Below, one piece after another: positions 1-12,370 of a stretch of 64,000 nt of DNA (its first letter is position 1; each line of letters begins with the position of its first letter). Origin of the DNA: Chloranthus sessilifolius (taxonomy: Eukaryota > Streptophyta > Magnoliopsida > Chloranthales > Chloranthaceae). The DNA lies in NCBI GenBank assembly GCA_021018995.1, contig CM037590.1:85468097-85532096 (forward strand), read 5' to 3'. The position numbers and the translations under genes were made by a program. The notes under the pieces were generated by a model. The model saw only the letters and a program-made list of their open reading frames with translations, was not told the DNA's origin and made no database searches.

Positions 1-137
1 TACAAGCTGACTTGTTCCTTACCTCACCAAAATGGTCTCTATATGACCACTTCGTCTATGGGACCACTGAGAAAATGGATGTATCAAAGCAGAAGGAAGT
101 GTCCTTCACTAGATCCCAAGAAGTATAAATCGAATGA

Positions 138-1390
138 ATGATTAAAGCATTCAATGATTTAACTAATTTGAACGACGATATTGATAAATCGCTTGAAGGA
201 GTCAAACCCTTGTTTGGGCTTATAAAAGAAAGAGAGAAAGAACCTCCAGAACTCGAGCCACGAGTAAAAGATTGGGGATCCACTGATGATGAAGATTTTC
301 ATATAGCAACCTTGCAAGAGGATGAAGAGTACCTGCACTCAATATGGGAAGAAGATGACACCCCACAAGAGGATTTTAACTCGTATAGCATCTGCCTCGG
401 CCTTGGTCTTGGGGGATGGGAATGCTCTTAGGACTCCCCTTGTATCGCTTACCCATGCCAACCCTGCTGTAGGGCATACACCAACATATTAGAACACTTC
501 ACTAGTTGGAACCAACATTCTACAATAGAAGAATCAAATCACTCCAACCTCGTGATAGCAGAAACACGTAACGACCTGCCAGCTTGGCCACAAGCACAAG
601 AAGTAGGAATCCCAACGGTCATCTAACTAACCTAGGGGGAAACACTCATATCGCCCTCATAGAGTTTGAAGAGGAACTTGAACTAAACACTTTTTCATCC
701 CCAAATGCGCCACAACTCTAAATATTCTAGAAATCTCTAAAGGAAGAGTGGCAACCTCCCCCAAGTGATGATGAGGACTACTGGATAGAACTCCCTGCAC
801 TCGAGTTAGCAGAGCAAGCTAACCTAGGACTTTAAACACTATAAGATAAAGAAGATGAATTCGATACCATCTTCGACTCTAACTTAGAAGGATGGGAATG
901 TCCTTAGGGATCTCCCTGCATTTCTCACAATTATCAACCCTGCTGTCGAACATGCGTGCTTATCATAACATATTATGAAGATCAGGGAAAAGAACTCGCT
1001 ACCCCTGAGGATCCTTTAGGAGATCCCCCTCGATGGGAAGAACAACCTTATTACAACTCAGAGGATGATATTTCAATTGACTACAATCTCCAGAGCTTTT
1101 TCGAAGATGAGGCAATCAAAGTGGTAGAAGAAATCCGAACGTCAGTGTCGCTGTCGCCAGCATCGCTTATTCAAAAAATCTAATCAGATGAGGACTCTAA
1201 AAAAAAAATGCCAAAATCACAACAAGTCCACGTTTTTCAAAGAATTGCCCGAACGGCTTCACCAGCCATCTCGCTCCCTCAGTTAGAGGAAGCAACTCTC
1301 CCGGTGCCTCTTGAGGTGATCGACCATGTACCATATTTATTATCAAAAATAAAAAAGATAGAAAAAGAAGAAAATCCTAAAAATTCATAA
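138..1390 (+). pseudogene. Acidic spacer region of the element A polyprotein, upstream of RT
   Basis: Broken open frames at 138-431, 956-1183 and 1208-1390 encode a very acidic, tryptophan-containing region (runs such as DDEDFH, EEDDTPQEDF, EDEFDTIFD, NSEDDISIDYN). Tat polyproteins commonly have a poorly conserved linker between gag-protease and RT. Many stops interrupt it (for example after WECS at about 429). I see no protease motif in this stretch. Its function is unknown. It ends in a lysine-rich, A-rich stretch around 1340-1440 before the RT N-terminus. Confidence 0.5.
413..954 (+). repeat. Direct duplication, period 476 bp, in the acidic spacer
   Basis: The words GGATGGGAATG (414 and 890) and CAACCCTGCTGT (459 and 935) recur at exactly 476 bp. 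In translation both give a GWEC motif followed by a stop and a short proline/cysteine segment. The bases between the matching words are partly diverged, so the duplication is old. Confidence 0.7.
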
Positions 1391-2023
1391 ATATAAAATC
1401 TAAAAAAATCATAAAACCCCAGAAAAGAAAAGGAACCCTTCGTCCCAAATCAAGTTTGCGGCCAACAAGGAGACTTTTCTCCTAAGATTTCTATCCCATC
1501 TCTCGCACGAGGACGTAGAGCATCCAGGCTAAACAATAAGCCAGCGATCATACCAGATGAGATACTTCGTGATTTTGAGAAAAGAATCAGTAGTCCTAAC
1601 CATCACCTTACAAAAGATCTCTCAGTCATAGATTACGTCGATGAAGGGTTACCTTTCGCAAACTCAAATCTCCAGTGTAGCAATTTCGCAATATACGAGC
1701 TTATCGAGGACAAAGAAGGAACACCAGTTGCCGAGGAGGCACCAGACTTCCAACCGGTTATCAAGCATTTCGATGAGTAAACCCAAGTTGTCGCGGAACC
1801 CATAGAAGAACTTATCTTTGGCACTAAAGAGAAACCCAAGAAGCTACTGATTAGCGCAATGCTCAGCTATAAGGAACGCCAACAAATTGCACAAGTCCTA
1901 TAAAAGCACCTCGATTCCTATGTGTGGTCCTATGAGGATATGTCCGATTTAAACCCAAGTTTAGTAGAACATTGCCTCGTCTTAGAACCCGATGCAAAGT
2001 CTGTTAAGTAGAAACTCCGTAGG

Positions 2024-2740
2024 ATGCACCCAAAAACCGCCGTTCAAGTTAAAGAGGAAGTTGACAAATTTCACAAAGCCAAATTCATCCGAGTCGTCCT
2101 CTACCCCAAGTGGGTTGCCAATATAACACCTGTCGCCAAGAAAGATGGCAGAGTATGGGTTTGCATTGACTTTCGAAACCTCAACCAGGCATGCCTAAAG
2201 ATGACTTCTCACTTCCATATATTGACACTCCAGTCGACAACACCGCTGGACATGAGATGCTATCCATTATGGACGGTTTCTCTGGATATAATCAAATCAA
2301 ATTAGTAAAGTTCAACCAAGAGAAGACTTCTTTCACCCCACTATGGGGAACATACTGTTATGTCATCATGCCTTTTGGGCTAAAAAATGTAGGAGCCACA
2401 TATCAGCGTGCCATGATGGCTATCTTTCACGACATGATGTATAAGTGTGTAGAAGTCTATGTCGACATATTAGTGAAGTCCCAAACGCGAGTAGAGAGCT
2501 AAGAAATATCAACTAAAAATAAACCCGAAGAAATGTGTCTTCGAAATCACCTCCGAAAAATTATTCGGCTTCATAGTCAGCAAGCGAGGGATCAAAGTTG
2601 ATCCTGTAAAAGTCACAGCCATTCTTGAGATGCCGCCTCCCAGTAATATCAAAGAATTACTAGGCCTGATAGGAAGATCGTAATTTATCAGGAGATTTAT
2701 CTCCCAGCATTCAGACAAATGCGATCCTTTCTACAAACTA
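2024..2740 (+). pseudogene. Element A reverse transcriptase, frameshifted
   Basis: RNA-dependent DNA polymerase of a Tat element. Visible motifs in order are VTPVAKKDGRVWVCIDFRNL-like block 1 (about 2105-2190), PKDDFSLPYID, motif A MDGFSGYNQIK (about 2270-2305, first catalytic Asp kept), TPLWGTYCYVIMPFGLKN, and motif C. The frame changes near 2190, and in motif C the usual YVDD reads YVD followed by ILVKS (about 2455-2481), so one catalytic Asp codon is missing. The connection region follows (GLIGR then a stop, FIRRFI) with TAA and TAG codons. It cannot make an active enzyme. Confidence 0.85.
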
Positions 2741-3250
2741 CTTAAAAGAGGAACATAGTACAAATGGGATGACCAGTGTCAGCAAGCCTTCGACAATATG
2801 AAGAAGTACCTCTATGATCTGCCAGTACTGTCGCCCCCAATTCCTGGAAGACCTCCTTAATTTGCCAGTACTATTGCCCCCAGTTCCCTTAAGACGTCTA
2901 ATCCTATACCTCTCGGCAAATGACAAGGCCATGAGAGTAATTTTGAGATAATATGAAGAAGACAGTAAGAGAGAGAAGGCTATCTACTACCTCAGTAGGA
3001 TGATGGTCGAGTACGAATGAAAATACACTTCGATAGAGAAGACCTGCCTCACATTGGTGAGGGCCTCAACCAAATTACGACACTACTTCGGAGCACATAA
3101 ATACTAATACTTGCCCGAATGGACCCTCTAAAGTACGTATTCAAAAAGCCCGCAACATCAGGAAAGATTGCTCGCTAGCATATGCTTTTGCAAGAATTAG
3201 ATATCACTTACGTCACGCAGAAGTCGATCAAAGGACAAACAATCACCGAT
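2741..3250 (+). pseudogene. Element A first RNase H region
   Basis: The translation resembles the RT-RNase H connection and RNase H of Ty3/gypsy elements: YKWDDQCQQAFDNMKKYL, then LILYLSANDKAM, AIYYLSRMMVEYE and KTCLTLVRASTKLRHYF. Several stops (for example TAG at GT-stop-YKW near 2755 and TAA at LR-stop-YEE near 2950) break the frame. The usual catalytic Asp segment after LYLS reads AND rather than an Asp-Ala-Ser type motif, so activity is unlikely even without the stops. Confidence 0.65.
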
Positions 3251-3339
3251 TACCTCGCAGATCTCTCACTCCCGAGTAATGAGCCCATACATGCGGATTT
3301 CTCCGATGAAGACCTACTCATGATTCATAACGAAGAACC

Positions 3340-3812
3340 TGATAAGATGTCATGTACCCTCTATTTTGACGGTGCTCTAAATTACAAAGGAAAAGGCATC
3401 GGGATAGTCCTCCTAAGCCCAGAAGGAGTAGTTATACATAAGGCTTTTCAACTAGATTTCTCAGTCACTAACAATGTCGCATAATATGAAACTTTTATAG
3501 CTAGACTACGAGCAGCGTTACAATTAGGCATTAAACAGTTAAAAACCATCGGTTACTCCACGCTAGTAATCTCGCAAGTTATAGGAGAATGGAAAACTAA
3601 GGAAAGGAGACTAATGGCATACCTAGAAACTGCTCGATATTTGGTAAAGAAATTTGAAAGATTCTCTTTCACGCACACCCCTAGACTAGAAAACAAGCTC
3701 GCAGATTCCTTAATCACGTTAGCCTCCATCATCCAAATACCCATCAGCCAAAGTGCCAAGACCTTCTTCGTCGAAAAGCTGATGGTCCGCCCACGAGGTC
3801 GCATGGACTGTT
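3340..3812 (+). pseudogene. Element A second (archaeal-like) RNase H, typical of Tat
   Basis: A second RNase H domain downstream of the first is a hallmark of the Tat lineage. The segment LYFDGALNYKGKGIGIVLLS carries the first catalytic Asp, followed by a LDF-SVTNNVA segment. The catalytic Glu codon that normally follows has become TAA (3482-3484). Downstream, TARYLVKKFERFSFTHTPR and NKLADSLITLAS match the C-terminal part, including the N-x-x-AD pattern (about 3690-3710). One stop separates the two halves. Confidence 0.75.
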
Positions 3813-4089
3813 AAGAGAGAATTACTAATCCTTCCCACCAGTACAGGACCAAACGAAGCAATCTATATGAAAAATCACGCCAAGACAGAAACCAAAGTTG
3901 CTATGTTCAAATTTGAAAAATCACCAACCGATGATGGATAGCCATGGTATTTTGACATTTGGAACTTCTTAAAGCATTAACACGACCCTCCATGCATCAC
4001 AAAGATTGAACGGAAGACTATAAGGAACCGATACACCCGATTCTGCATACTCGGTGAAATACTATACAAAGAAGCCTTCACCAAAGGAG

Positions 4090-5200
4090 TACTGCTACGA
4101 TGCGTCACAACCACCAAAGGACAATACATTATCCGAGAAGCACACGCCAATGCCTGCGATTCCCATGCCGATAGACAAAGACTCACCGATCAAATCATAC
4201 GACAGGGCTACTTCTGGCCGACCATGATAAGAGATTGTCACCTCTATGTCCAATTCTACAACCAATGCCAAGAACACGCCGCACTCATCAAAGCTCCATC
4301 TGTTACATTGAAAACTATGACCTCGCCATGGCCATTTTCGATGTGAGCCTTCGATGTCATAAGACCTTTCATAGACACAGTTGGGAACACTCACAAGCAC
4401 GCGTTCATACTTACGGCAACTGAATATTACACCAAATGGGCAGAAGCTAAATCCTCGCTAGAATCACCGCTTTGATACTTGTAAGGCTTATCATTCAGAA
4501 TATCATCACCAGGTTTGGAGTATCCAGGATGTTTACCACCGATAATGGACCACAGTTCATCGCAGAAAAGACGAAGAAGCTATGCAAAAAGTTTGACATC
4601 GATCTACACCACTCATTGTCGTTCTACCCTCAAGGAAATGGACAAGCAGAAGCTACACTGATTCGAATTTTAAAATATACAGTAGAGACTAGCAATGAAG
4701 CCGACCGGCTTGAACGACTACCAGAAGCACTCTGAGCCTATAAGACCTCTATTCATACGACCACTGGCCAAACTCCCTACCTCCTTACCTACGGGATTGA
4801 GGCAGTCCTACCATATAAGATACAAGTGCCATCCTTACGGATTCAACTCGATGATGAGCTATCCTTAGATGAGAGGAGAATTTTCCTACTCGCGCAACTA
4901 GAGCAACTTGATGACACACGTCTAAGAGTAGCTGATCACACTCAAGTATATCAAAGGAGAGTGGTCAGGGCTTACAATAAGAAAGTCCTTGAACGAACCT
5001 TTAATATTAGAGAATTAGTCTTAAAGAAAATCATAGCTTCCAAGCACGACCATCAAAAAGGAAAACTGAAATCGAACTAGGAAGGCCCTTATGTTATAAC
5101 AGCCGGATACCCTGAAAATGCATATAAACTAGCAAACCAGGATGTGGAAGAACTCCCTAGCCCTTAAAATGCCATGTACCTTAGAAAATACTATCCATAG
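4090..5200 (+). pseudogene. Element A integrase
   Basis: The translation shows an HHCC-like zinc region (HANACDSHADRQRL, then GYFWPTMIRDCHLYV with the cysteines partly lost), the start of the catalytic core (DVIRP, AEYYTKWAEAKS), the second Asp in TTDNGPQF (about 4545), the Glu in GQAEATL (about 4635-4655) and the C-terminal part (LRVADHTQVYQRRVVRAYNKKV, then GPYVITAGYPENAYKLANQD, ending NAMYLRKYYP near 5195). Frameshifts and stops are frequent; two are Trp codons changed to TGA and TAG (near 4735 and 5080). Pol ends at about 5200. Confidence 0.8.
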
Positions 5201-5467
5201 TCCTGTGATCATCACATCCCGTGGTTAAATACTTATACTTATCACCCCCGTAGTCGTCACGACCCATTCATTGGTCATACATCATCAATTCTCAGAATAT
5301 CCTTAAAACCTCTAGTTTATTGCCCACTTTCTCACTTGGGCAATCTGATTGAAGGACTAGTGACCTACCTAACCTCTTTTAAAAGCATAAGGAACACCCG
5401 ATCCTCATTTCCTTTCCCCCGCCATTGGAGGAGACGTTAAAGCGAAAAAAAATGAAGATGCTAGGTT

Positions 5468-5847
5468 CAATCAAAACTCGCTATTCTTGTGCTAGCAGGA
5501 TGCTTTCAAATCTACATATATAGAAAAATCTTGAGTGACAGCATTACGACGAATGAACAAGTCACTGAGCTCAGGGAAGCATAAGCAGGCCATGAGGACA
5601 TCTCTGGTAACTTTACTAGAAGTGTATAAGCAAGCTGCGAGGGCACCCCTGATGTCCCCATACTACTAGATATCGTCGTAAGGTAGCAAGAGGAGGATAA
5701 ACTCCTGCTAACCATAGAATATGAGATTTTGATGGTACCGAAATATGATGAATAGCTCAATCATGACATCCCGTATCCCTCTAAGAAAAAGATTGGTACT
5801 CATCCCTTTTGGAAAGCATTAGATACAAACTATTCCCCACATCACTG
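5468..5847 (+). pseudogene. Remnant of a sense extra ORF with an N-terminal hydrophobic segment
   Basis: Read in the frame starting at 5468, about 125 codons are interrupted only by four TAA/TAG codons before a TGA at about 5847. The product begins with a hydrophobic stretch (KLAILVLAGCFQIYIYRKIL), which looks like a signal anchor or one membrane segment. An acidic region follows (QVTELREA, QEEDKLLLTIEYEILMVPKYDE) and then a basic end. All four internal stops can be explained as a Gln codon changed by C to T. No start codon is clear in this frame; it may be truncated or spliced. I do not recognise the family. The 270 bp before it (5201-5467) and 5848-6259 show nothing clear. Confidence 0.4.
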
Positions 5848-6259
5848 AGCCTTACCCCCCTCTTTTAATTTTTATTTTATTTTCGGACGATAAATCAGGA
5901 GCCTTACAGGATATTCCTAAGAATGAAGCCGAAAACTGATGAATGATGACTGATGCAATCACCAACTATACCTACCCTACTCTTCCCTAATAACCACGGG
6001 ATAGGATGATCACCACCCTAAGATAGACTCTCGTATACAGCTGACCTAATCAAAACGACCTCCCCCCAGTTCGATGATAGTACTGATGAACTTTTCTTCA
6101 AAACTAACTCACCAAATACCCATGACTTCTTATAGACCCAAAGTGCTCATCTCAAAGCCCAGAAAAGCTCCATTGCATCTACATATTGAGGCATTTTTTT
6201 TTATCAACAGGAGAATCACTGTAGAAGCGCCGACTCGTCCACAAAGAAGATGAGGAATA

Positions 6260-6571
6260 ATGAAGTTACCATTCGGAGAATGCTACCGAAGATACTATAC
6301 TGACAACACTATCACGCTCCTACACTGGGGAATTTTTATTGTTTCTATTTCAGTTATTTCCTTTCCCTGTTGCATTATTTTCCTTTCAAAAAAAAAAAGA
6401 AAAAAAAGAAAAAAAAGAGCACATATCCACCCTTTTCTACCAGAAGACACGCCCCCTTTGATAACTAGCAAGGGGGAGAATAAAATTATTGACAGCCTTC
6501 CCTCTACATATGTAGGTATAAAGCAATCTTCAACCATCACCAGGCTAGCTCAGGAAGCATCCAAGTCCTGA
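6260..6571 (+). CDS. Small hypothetical ORF with one membrane segment and a Lys/Arg tail
   Basis: A 103-residue open frame. It has one predicted membrane helix (about residues 21-43, LLHWGIFIVSISVISFPCCI and IFL), then a very basic run encoded by an A-rich tract (SKKKRKKRKKR), then a polar tail. It lies between pol and the 3' end of the antisense PMD gene. Nothing in the sequence shows that it is expressed, and the basic run comes from a low-complexity A-rich tract, so it could be a chance ORF. Unknown function. Confidence 0.3.
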   Translation: MKLPFGECYRRYYTDNTITLLHWGIFIVSISVISFPCCIIFLSKKKRKKRKKRAHIHPFLPEDTPPLITSKGENKIIDSLPSTYVGIKQSSTITRLAQEASKS

Positions 6572-6761
6572 TGACGGCTGACGGCACTAAAAGAAAAAGT
6601 AGACACAAGAAGTAACTAAAAGGAAAGGAGCCAATCAGGTACATCTAAACCAAAAAAATCTCTATATATATATATATCAAAGTTTTCTTTTCTTTTTACA
6701 CTTGTCATCGGGGGCATTCCCCCTATATATATAATGCACACACATAATGGACAAGAAAAAA

Positions 6762-6776
6762 AACACACACACACAC
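6762..6776. repeat. (AC)n microsatellite
   Basis: Short run of AC repeats just after the convergent end of the antisense PMD gene. Confidence 0.9.
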
Positions 6777-7304
6777 CCCTACTCCCTACTGCCATTGGGA
6801 TGGCCGAGCACTGCTGTCCCCAGTATCATCAGCTTGGAGGTCCGTAGACTGGTCTTTTGAAAATACAATCCCAGCACCCGGAGTCCTCAGAATCTCTAGA
6901 CGACGAGGCCCCACCACAGAACCCCCCTCACTCGTCTGGCTAACGAATCACCTCGATCGCGAATGAGGAGGATATCCCTCGAGAATCTCACGAACAATAG
7001 AATCCTCCTGAGCATCACTCTTGACACGATCACGTGACATGTGACGAGACTGCCCAACCCGTGGCCCTCGACTCCAATCCATCAAACTGACTAGCCAGCC
7101 TACGTATCCCTCGCTCAATCCTCTTCAGACAATACCGCAGTTGATCTAGGGACACCTGCATCTCTGCCCGCATCATCTGACGTGTCGCCTCCAATGCCTC
7201 AACCTGAGTCTTCTGTGCAACCATCATCTCAATGAATAGGGCGCCTCCCGACGTGCCTCCTCAAGCTGACGAACCTGCATAACCGCACCAAGTCAAGGAA
7301 ACCA

Positions 7305-7307
<3 letters not shown>

Positions 7308-7336
<29 letters not shown>
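7308..7336. repeat. (TA)n microsatellite
   Basis: Perfect alternating TA run inside the last proposed intron of the PMD gene. Confidence 0.95.
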
Positions 7337-7341
<5 letters not shown>

Positions 7342-8056
7342 AACATAAAAAAAAACTTTGAAAAAAAAAGACGCATACCAAATCCACCCTCTCCTCTAAA
7401 AGTCACTCAATTTTCATAGCAGTCACTCGATAAGCAAGAGGCACGGCAGGGACAACAAACATAGCTGGCTATAACAAGAGCAAACAAGTACATCAGATAA
7501 CACTATAATGACAAATAAACAACTAACACAATAACTAAACATACATGAGTAGGGATAGGAATAGATCCCTGAGGGGGGGCCTCTGGAGCAGAGTCCGGAA
7601 TAGCCTGCACAGAGAACCAAACAAGCCAACACAAGATATGTTAAAACAAATAATACAAAATAACCTAAGCTGGAGTACACCACACCAGAATCTATACCTG
7701 ACTCTCAGGGCATAGAGAGGCAGCAGTCGCCTCCCTCATTTGAAGATCCTCGACAACCTAACGCTGAAATACCAACATGATGTTAGTAAACTATTAAGAA
7801 AAGTGAAACAATAACATCCAACAAACTAATACAATTATGCAAATGAGTCAAAAGATTGAATGGAATTTACCTAGTGCTCCAGCTCGGCCCGCAGCTGAGC
7901 CATCTCTGGATCCTCTCGACTGGAGGGAGCGACTGAAGATGGATCAAATGCTAGAATGGGACCTCCAGCAGCGAGCTCGACTCTCTATGAATAACAATAA
8001 ACACATAAGTCAGCAAGCTTACAATGCTAACAATTCACAAAACCAAGTTTATATAG

Positions 8057-10556
8057 TGTTGGGATATTTTAAGTGCTTGCTACTGACTTTATTGAAGACA
8101 GTGATAAGAATGGGGTAAATGAAAAATGAGTGAAAGGTAGAGTGATGATTACGGAGCAGCAAGCCTAAAATATGCACAGTCCTGCAAGATATAGGGCATG
8201 TTGTAGCAAGTTTTGATAAGTAAGAGTTTGTCCCACAGGGAAGTTGATCTAAAGCTCCAAGGGAGCTATCCTTAGTAGGCCCTCCAGATCCGACTACAGA
8301 TCTGGCAATCCTAAATGGAAGGGGATTTAGGGTCACTATAATCTTAATCCTAAGGCAACTGACTGTTTAGATTACAGAAAGGGTCAAGAAGAGTGGTGGA
8401 GTGAGAAAATAAATGAAAAAGGGTGAGAAGTATGTTATTAGATACATATCTGATGGGGTCTCATAACTCAGACTCAGATCTGTTGCTATAGAAATCCTGT
8501 CCAATGGCTACATTATCACCAAAGAGGAGAAAGAATCTAACTCACTCCTATGCCATGATCCAATCTTTTAAGGCTATAACCTGTCCACTCAAATGGTCAC
8601 AGACTATCCAATAGGGGAACCACAATCCATAGGTGAGTCAGAACAAGTTTACCATTGTAGGCACTACTTCATCTAGGGTACAAGCTCAAGAATCCATAGG
8701 AACCTCATCTTCTAAAGTTCTGTGTGTGGGGATAGGCCTACAAAGTGCACAAGCCTGGACACACAGGACCAGAAAGAGTTTGAGTACTAGCTTTTAAGCA
8801 TGGTTGTTCACTACTTTAGAAAGACTATAGTGATCAAGTCACAAGCCTACAATCTCTACAGCCAACTCATATCTGTAATATGATGGTAAATTTATTCAAC
8901 TATAGGGAAGTCTGTCACTGCACAATCTCCCACAAGGCTATAAGCACAAGTGCAGAGAAGAACAATCTGTCTTAGTTTCATGAATTGGCCTCACCCTAGG
9001 GCTATAATCTGTCCAGTTGAATGGTCACAGACTATCCACAGAGGCTATCCTCCTCACAAAGGTCTAAGACAGAATAAGAACATTGCTGCCACCACCATGT
9101 TTACAAGGCTACAAGCACAAGTTCCCATGGGGATTCAGATTTAGTGGGTCCTGTGGTGGGGGAAGGCCTGCAAAGTGCCTAACCTGGAAACACAGGTCAC
9201 TTAGATCTAAATAGTACCATAGAAGCAATCCTCCATTGCTTAAAAAACAACTTAGCAATGGAGGATCTCAAGGCAGCAGCCTTGTACAGCACAACTCACA
9301 ACAAAAACAACATCCCATACATGCAACCGATCCTATTAATAAAACTCTATTAAAATCTATACCAGATAATCATACAAAAGGCATAGCCAACAAATGCTGG
9401 ACTATGGAGAGAAAAAAAAAGGAAAAATAAGAAAACTCCTAAACCCTAACCTTAACCTACTGTAATTCTACAGTTGGTTTTTGGAGAAGAAGCACAGAAG
9501 TTAAGTCCCAAAGAGAGACCCCAAAGAGAGAGCCTCAAACCTAAGCTACACTTAAGCTTATATAGCAGTCGGCTTCCCCTCCAATTAGGGTTAGGAAAAC
9601 CCTAATTTCTCAATGTAATTGCCGCTCATTCTTGTCCCTTAGATGCGTCGAGTCATGTGCACGGAGATTGGAGCATTGGAGTGTGTGCCCTAACTACTGG
9701 AGATTCCCAGATTGCCCTTGCAGAAGTGGAGAGAAGTTTAGAACCCGATCCTCGCAGGGTAGAAACGATTTCAGATCTTTTCGCATTGTAGAATTGGCAT
9801 CGCGGGGTTGAATTGTCTTGAAATTCATGCAGTTGTGGGATTGGCATTTTAGTCATCGCGAAATACAAATGGCTATCGCGATATTGCTCTTTCAGCTTTG
9901 AATGGCACGGGGATTGCTCGCGCGGTTCATCCCTTGGTGAATCTCGCGAGAGATCCTCGCGAAGAAGCAGTGTTCATGAGTTTCTGGGTCGTGCGAGCAT
10001 TTCTCAAAAGGTCTGTATCTCGCGGCCACTGTGCGACAGCTGCGCGCAGGAATACCTGAAGCTCTCTCTCCTGAGTGAGTTGCGCGAAACTTAATGGTTC
10101 TTCTTTTGAGCTGCGCGAGACTGCGTGAATGATTTAGACTGATCCTCGCGAGGACCTCGTGAAGCCTGCTCTTCAATTCTTTCTGGCAACAAACCGCCCG
10201 AGAACGGTGCGCAAACTGCGCGGCCAGTTGTTGTGCTTCCTCTAGGGGCTCGCGACAACTGCGTGAAGGCATTATCTCTGGTTCAATTGAACCCTGCGAT
10301 ATTTACGCGATGCATTCTTCTTAATGTATTTCTACTTGGATGTGCCTATGCTTCAGCCAACTCTCTGTCTGGGTTCATCCTTTGTTCTGCTGAGGTAGTT
10401 CTGGGGCAACAGTGACCTTCTTGGCATGGTTAGAGGTTTATTGGCAGGTACTGCTTATTACCTACAGAACTTGCTTAAAACACTTTTATTAAATGATTAA
10501 GGGTCTAACAGAGATTAAGTTAAGGGGTGAAAAGTGGTACTTTTCAGGTCTTAACA
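8057..10556 (-). repeat. A1 3' LTR
   Basis: 2,500 bp. TATA-like CTATATAA (minus) at 9558-9565. U3 upstream of it (about 9780-10310) has roughly 15 CGCG tetramers in words such as CTCGCGAG and CTCGCGAAG. Two copies of a box containing ATGGTCACAG lie in the transcribed part (8581-8609 and 9009-9037). It matches 23299-25797 along its whole length. Confidence 0.95.
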
Positions 10557-10571
10557 GACTCCCAAATCTAA
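10557..10571 (-). other. A1 polypurine tract (degenerate)
   Basis: On the minus strand, AGATTTGGGAGTC directly precedes the LTR start TGTTAAGACC. The related elements C and D have the cleaner form GGTTTGGGGGTG at the same place. This is the expected primer for plus-strand synthesis. Confidence 0.75.
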
Positions 10572-12160
10572 TCTTTGCTAGTCCCTTAGCAAAGCTGTAA
10601 TTAAATGCCACTTTCGTAGGGATCACGAATACATTTAGTATATGTACCAAGCCTTTTAAACCCCTAGGTGATCCCTAATGGAGGAGTGAAGTCTCCTGAG
10701 GGTTTTCAGTGAAGACACCCACAAACTTCACCATTAAAATCAGTTAAGTGTAGTGCAGATAATGACAACACAGATTCAAATGTTTAAAGTTTCATTCCAC
10801 ACCCATTTAACACTTAGAGGAAACTGCAGCAATGTTTGCAAGCCATTTAGAACTTAAAAGTTAACATGTGTTTGCCTGACCACCATTTATTTAACATTAG
10901 AATTTCAATGTATGAAAATCAGTACCCAACTTGCCTTTGATTCAAGATCCAGGTTGGATACCACCCTAAAGAGGTAAAAATTCAGACCCAATTCTCACTA
11001 GGGCTATCTCTCAACATTAATAACCTGAGGGTGTTCATAATCTCAACAGCTCAAGAGCAGTTGCAGACCCCAAATGGGTTTGCAAGCATGAGCATAGGCC
11101 AAGCTTCTAATTTCTGACATCTTCAAGGATTTTTACCATAGATTGGGCAACTCTTCATCTTCACATGACAACTCATTTGACTTTGGATCCACAAGGTCTT
11201 TTAGAATGAGTTGTAATGTGGCTTATGGCTGAGGGGTGTAAAGAATAAAAGGGGGAAAAAGGGAATCCAAATTGAGAAATCAGCAAGGTAAGGAGTGGTT
11301 CATGACTTCACAACCTTCATTCCAGTAAAAACTTCATCTTCCTCTTCTATTTCAGAGACAAAGTGGCCAACTTCTCCTCTTCTTTTCAATTTTCAGATGA
11401 TGATGTTCTCTAGACTTCTCTTTCTTTTTCTCTTTTTATTTGCTTTATTCATTCTTTTGATGAAATGCCATACAACTGCCATTGATACACAGCTGTTCAC
11501 AAGTTGCTTTTCTTCACCTTCCATAGAACATTGGATCATTCTCAGTATCTTTACCTCCTTCTCCTTTACCTTCTGAATTCTCAGAGTGAGGGTAAGGTTG
11601 ACTCAGGTAATGAGGTTAAGGTGCAAGTGTTTTGGTGTTTGTGAAAGGAAAAATATGATTTTAAGGCTCAACTAGTGTATGCAAAAGGACAGATTTTAAA
11701 AGGTTAGATTTTTAGGCTCAAACTGTCCAAATGAGGGCCTTGGATCATTTCCTTAGTTTCATGAGTGCTGTCAACTAGTTTTGATTTGGAGTTGCACAAC
11801 TTCTAGTGAAAAAGTCTTGATTCACTCAGTCCATAGAGTAGAAATAATGCCAAAAATACTCTTTAAAAGAAAGTGATGGGCCCAAATCTCACTAGGTATG
11901 GTCTTCAATTTTAACTCATGGGGTGTATTTTCGTCTGTTTCTCTCCTCTTAGGCTCGCTGAGTACTTAACTCAAAATTTTTTCTAATATTAGCTTCATGG
12001 TGGTGTCAAGATCAACTTTTATCTGTTTCCAAAAGTCTGCCAAAATATTTAAATTTTTACTTGTTTCCTCATTGTATCAAGTTAAGTGGAGATTGACTTT
12101 ATTCATCCCATTTTTACTACCATTACTGCACTAAAATTAACTATTCTATTGACAGACTGC
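10572..12160 (-). other. A1 conserved 3' noncoding region
   Basis: About 1.6 kb without a convincing gene. It is nevertheless clearly alignable to the same place in C (44276-45872) and D (49074-50665), with shared words such as CTAGGTGATCCCTA and GAGTGAAGTCTCCTGAG near the LTR and GGGCCCAAATCTCACTAGG further in. Conservation across copies whose pol has decayed suggests a role in RNA or cDNA handling, or simply recent common origin; I cannot separate the two. Confidence 0.6.
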
Positions 12161-12174
12161 CACACCCCCAAACC
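12161..12174 (-). other. A1 second polypurine-like tract
   Basis: On the minus strand GGTTTGGGGGTGTG, the same word as the 3' polypurine tract of C and D, lies 1,604 bp upstream of the A1 3' tract. The same word occurs at the matching place in C and D. Confidence 0.6.
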
Positions 12175-12370
12175 ATTCGGAGCAGTGTCCTCACTGGTTC
12201 AGAGGTGATAAAAAGCAGTATAATCCAAGAAGATAGATAAAAATAAGCACAGAAGAAGAGAGAGAAACAGAAAATGTAAATGGAACAGTATGAAACTAAA
12301 AGAAACTTGCATTAAAATAAAAAGAAAATATAACAAAAAGATTGAAAAGGAAAAGACAAAATGGGGGGGA

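Noticed and set aside
11295..11576. Open frame on + with a hydrophobic stretch
   Set aside because: Lies in the noncoding 3' region of A1 on the strand opposite to the element; the same region in C and D is not open. Composition (T/C-rich) explains it.
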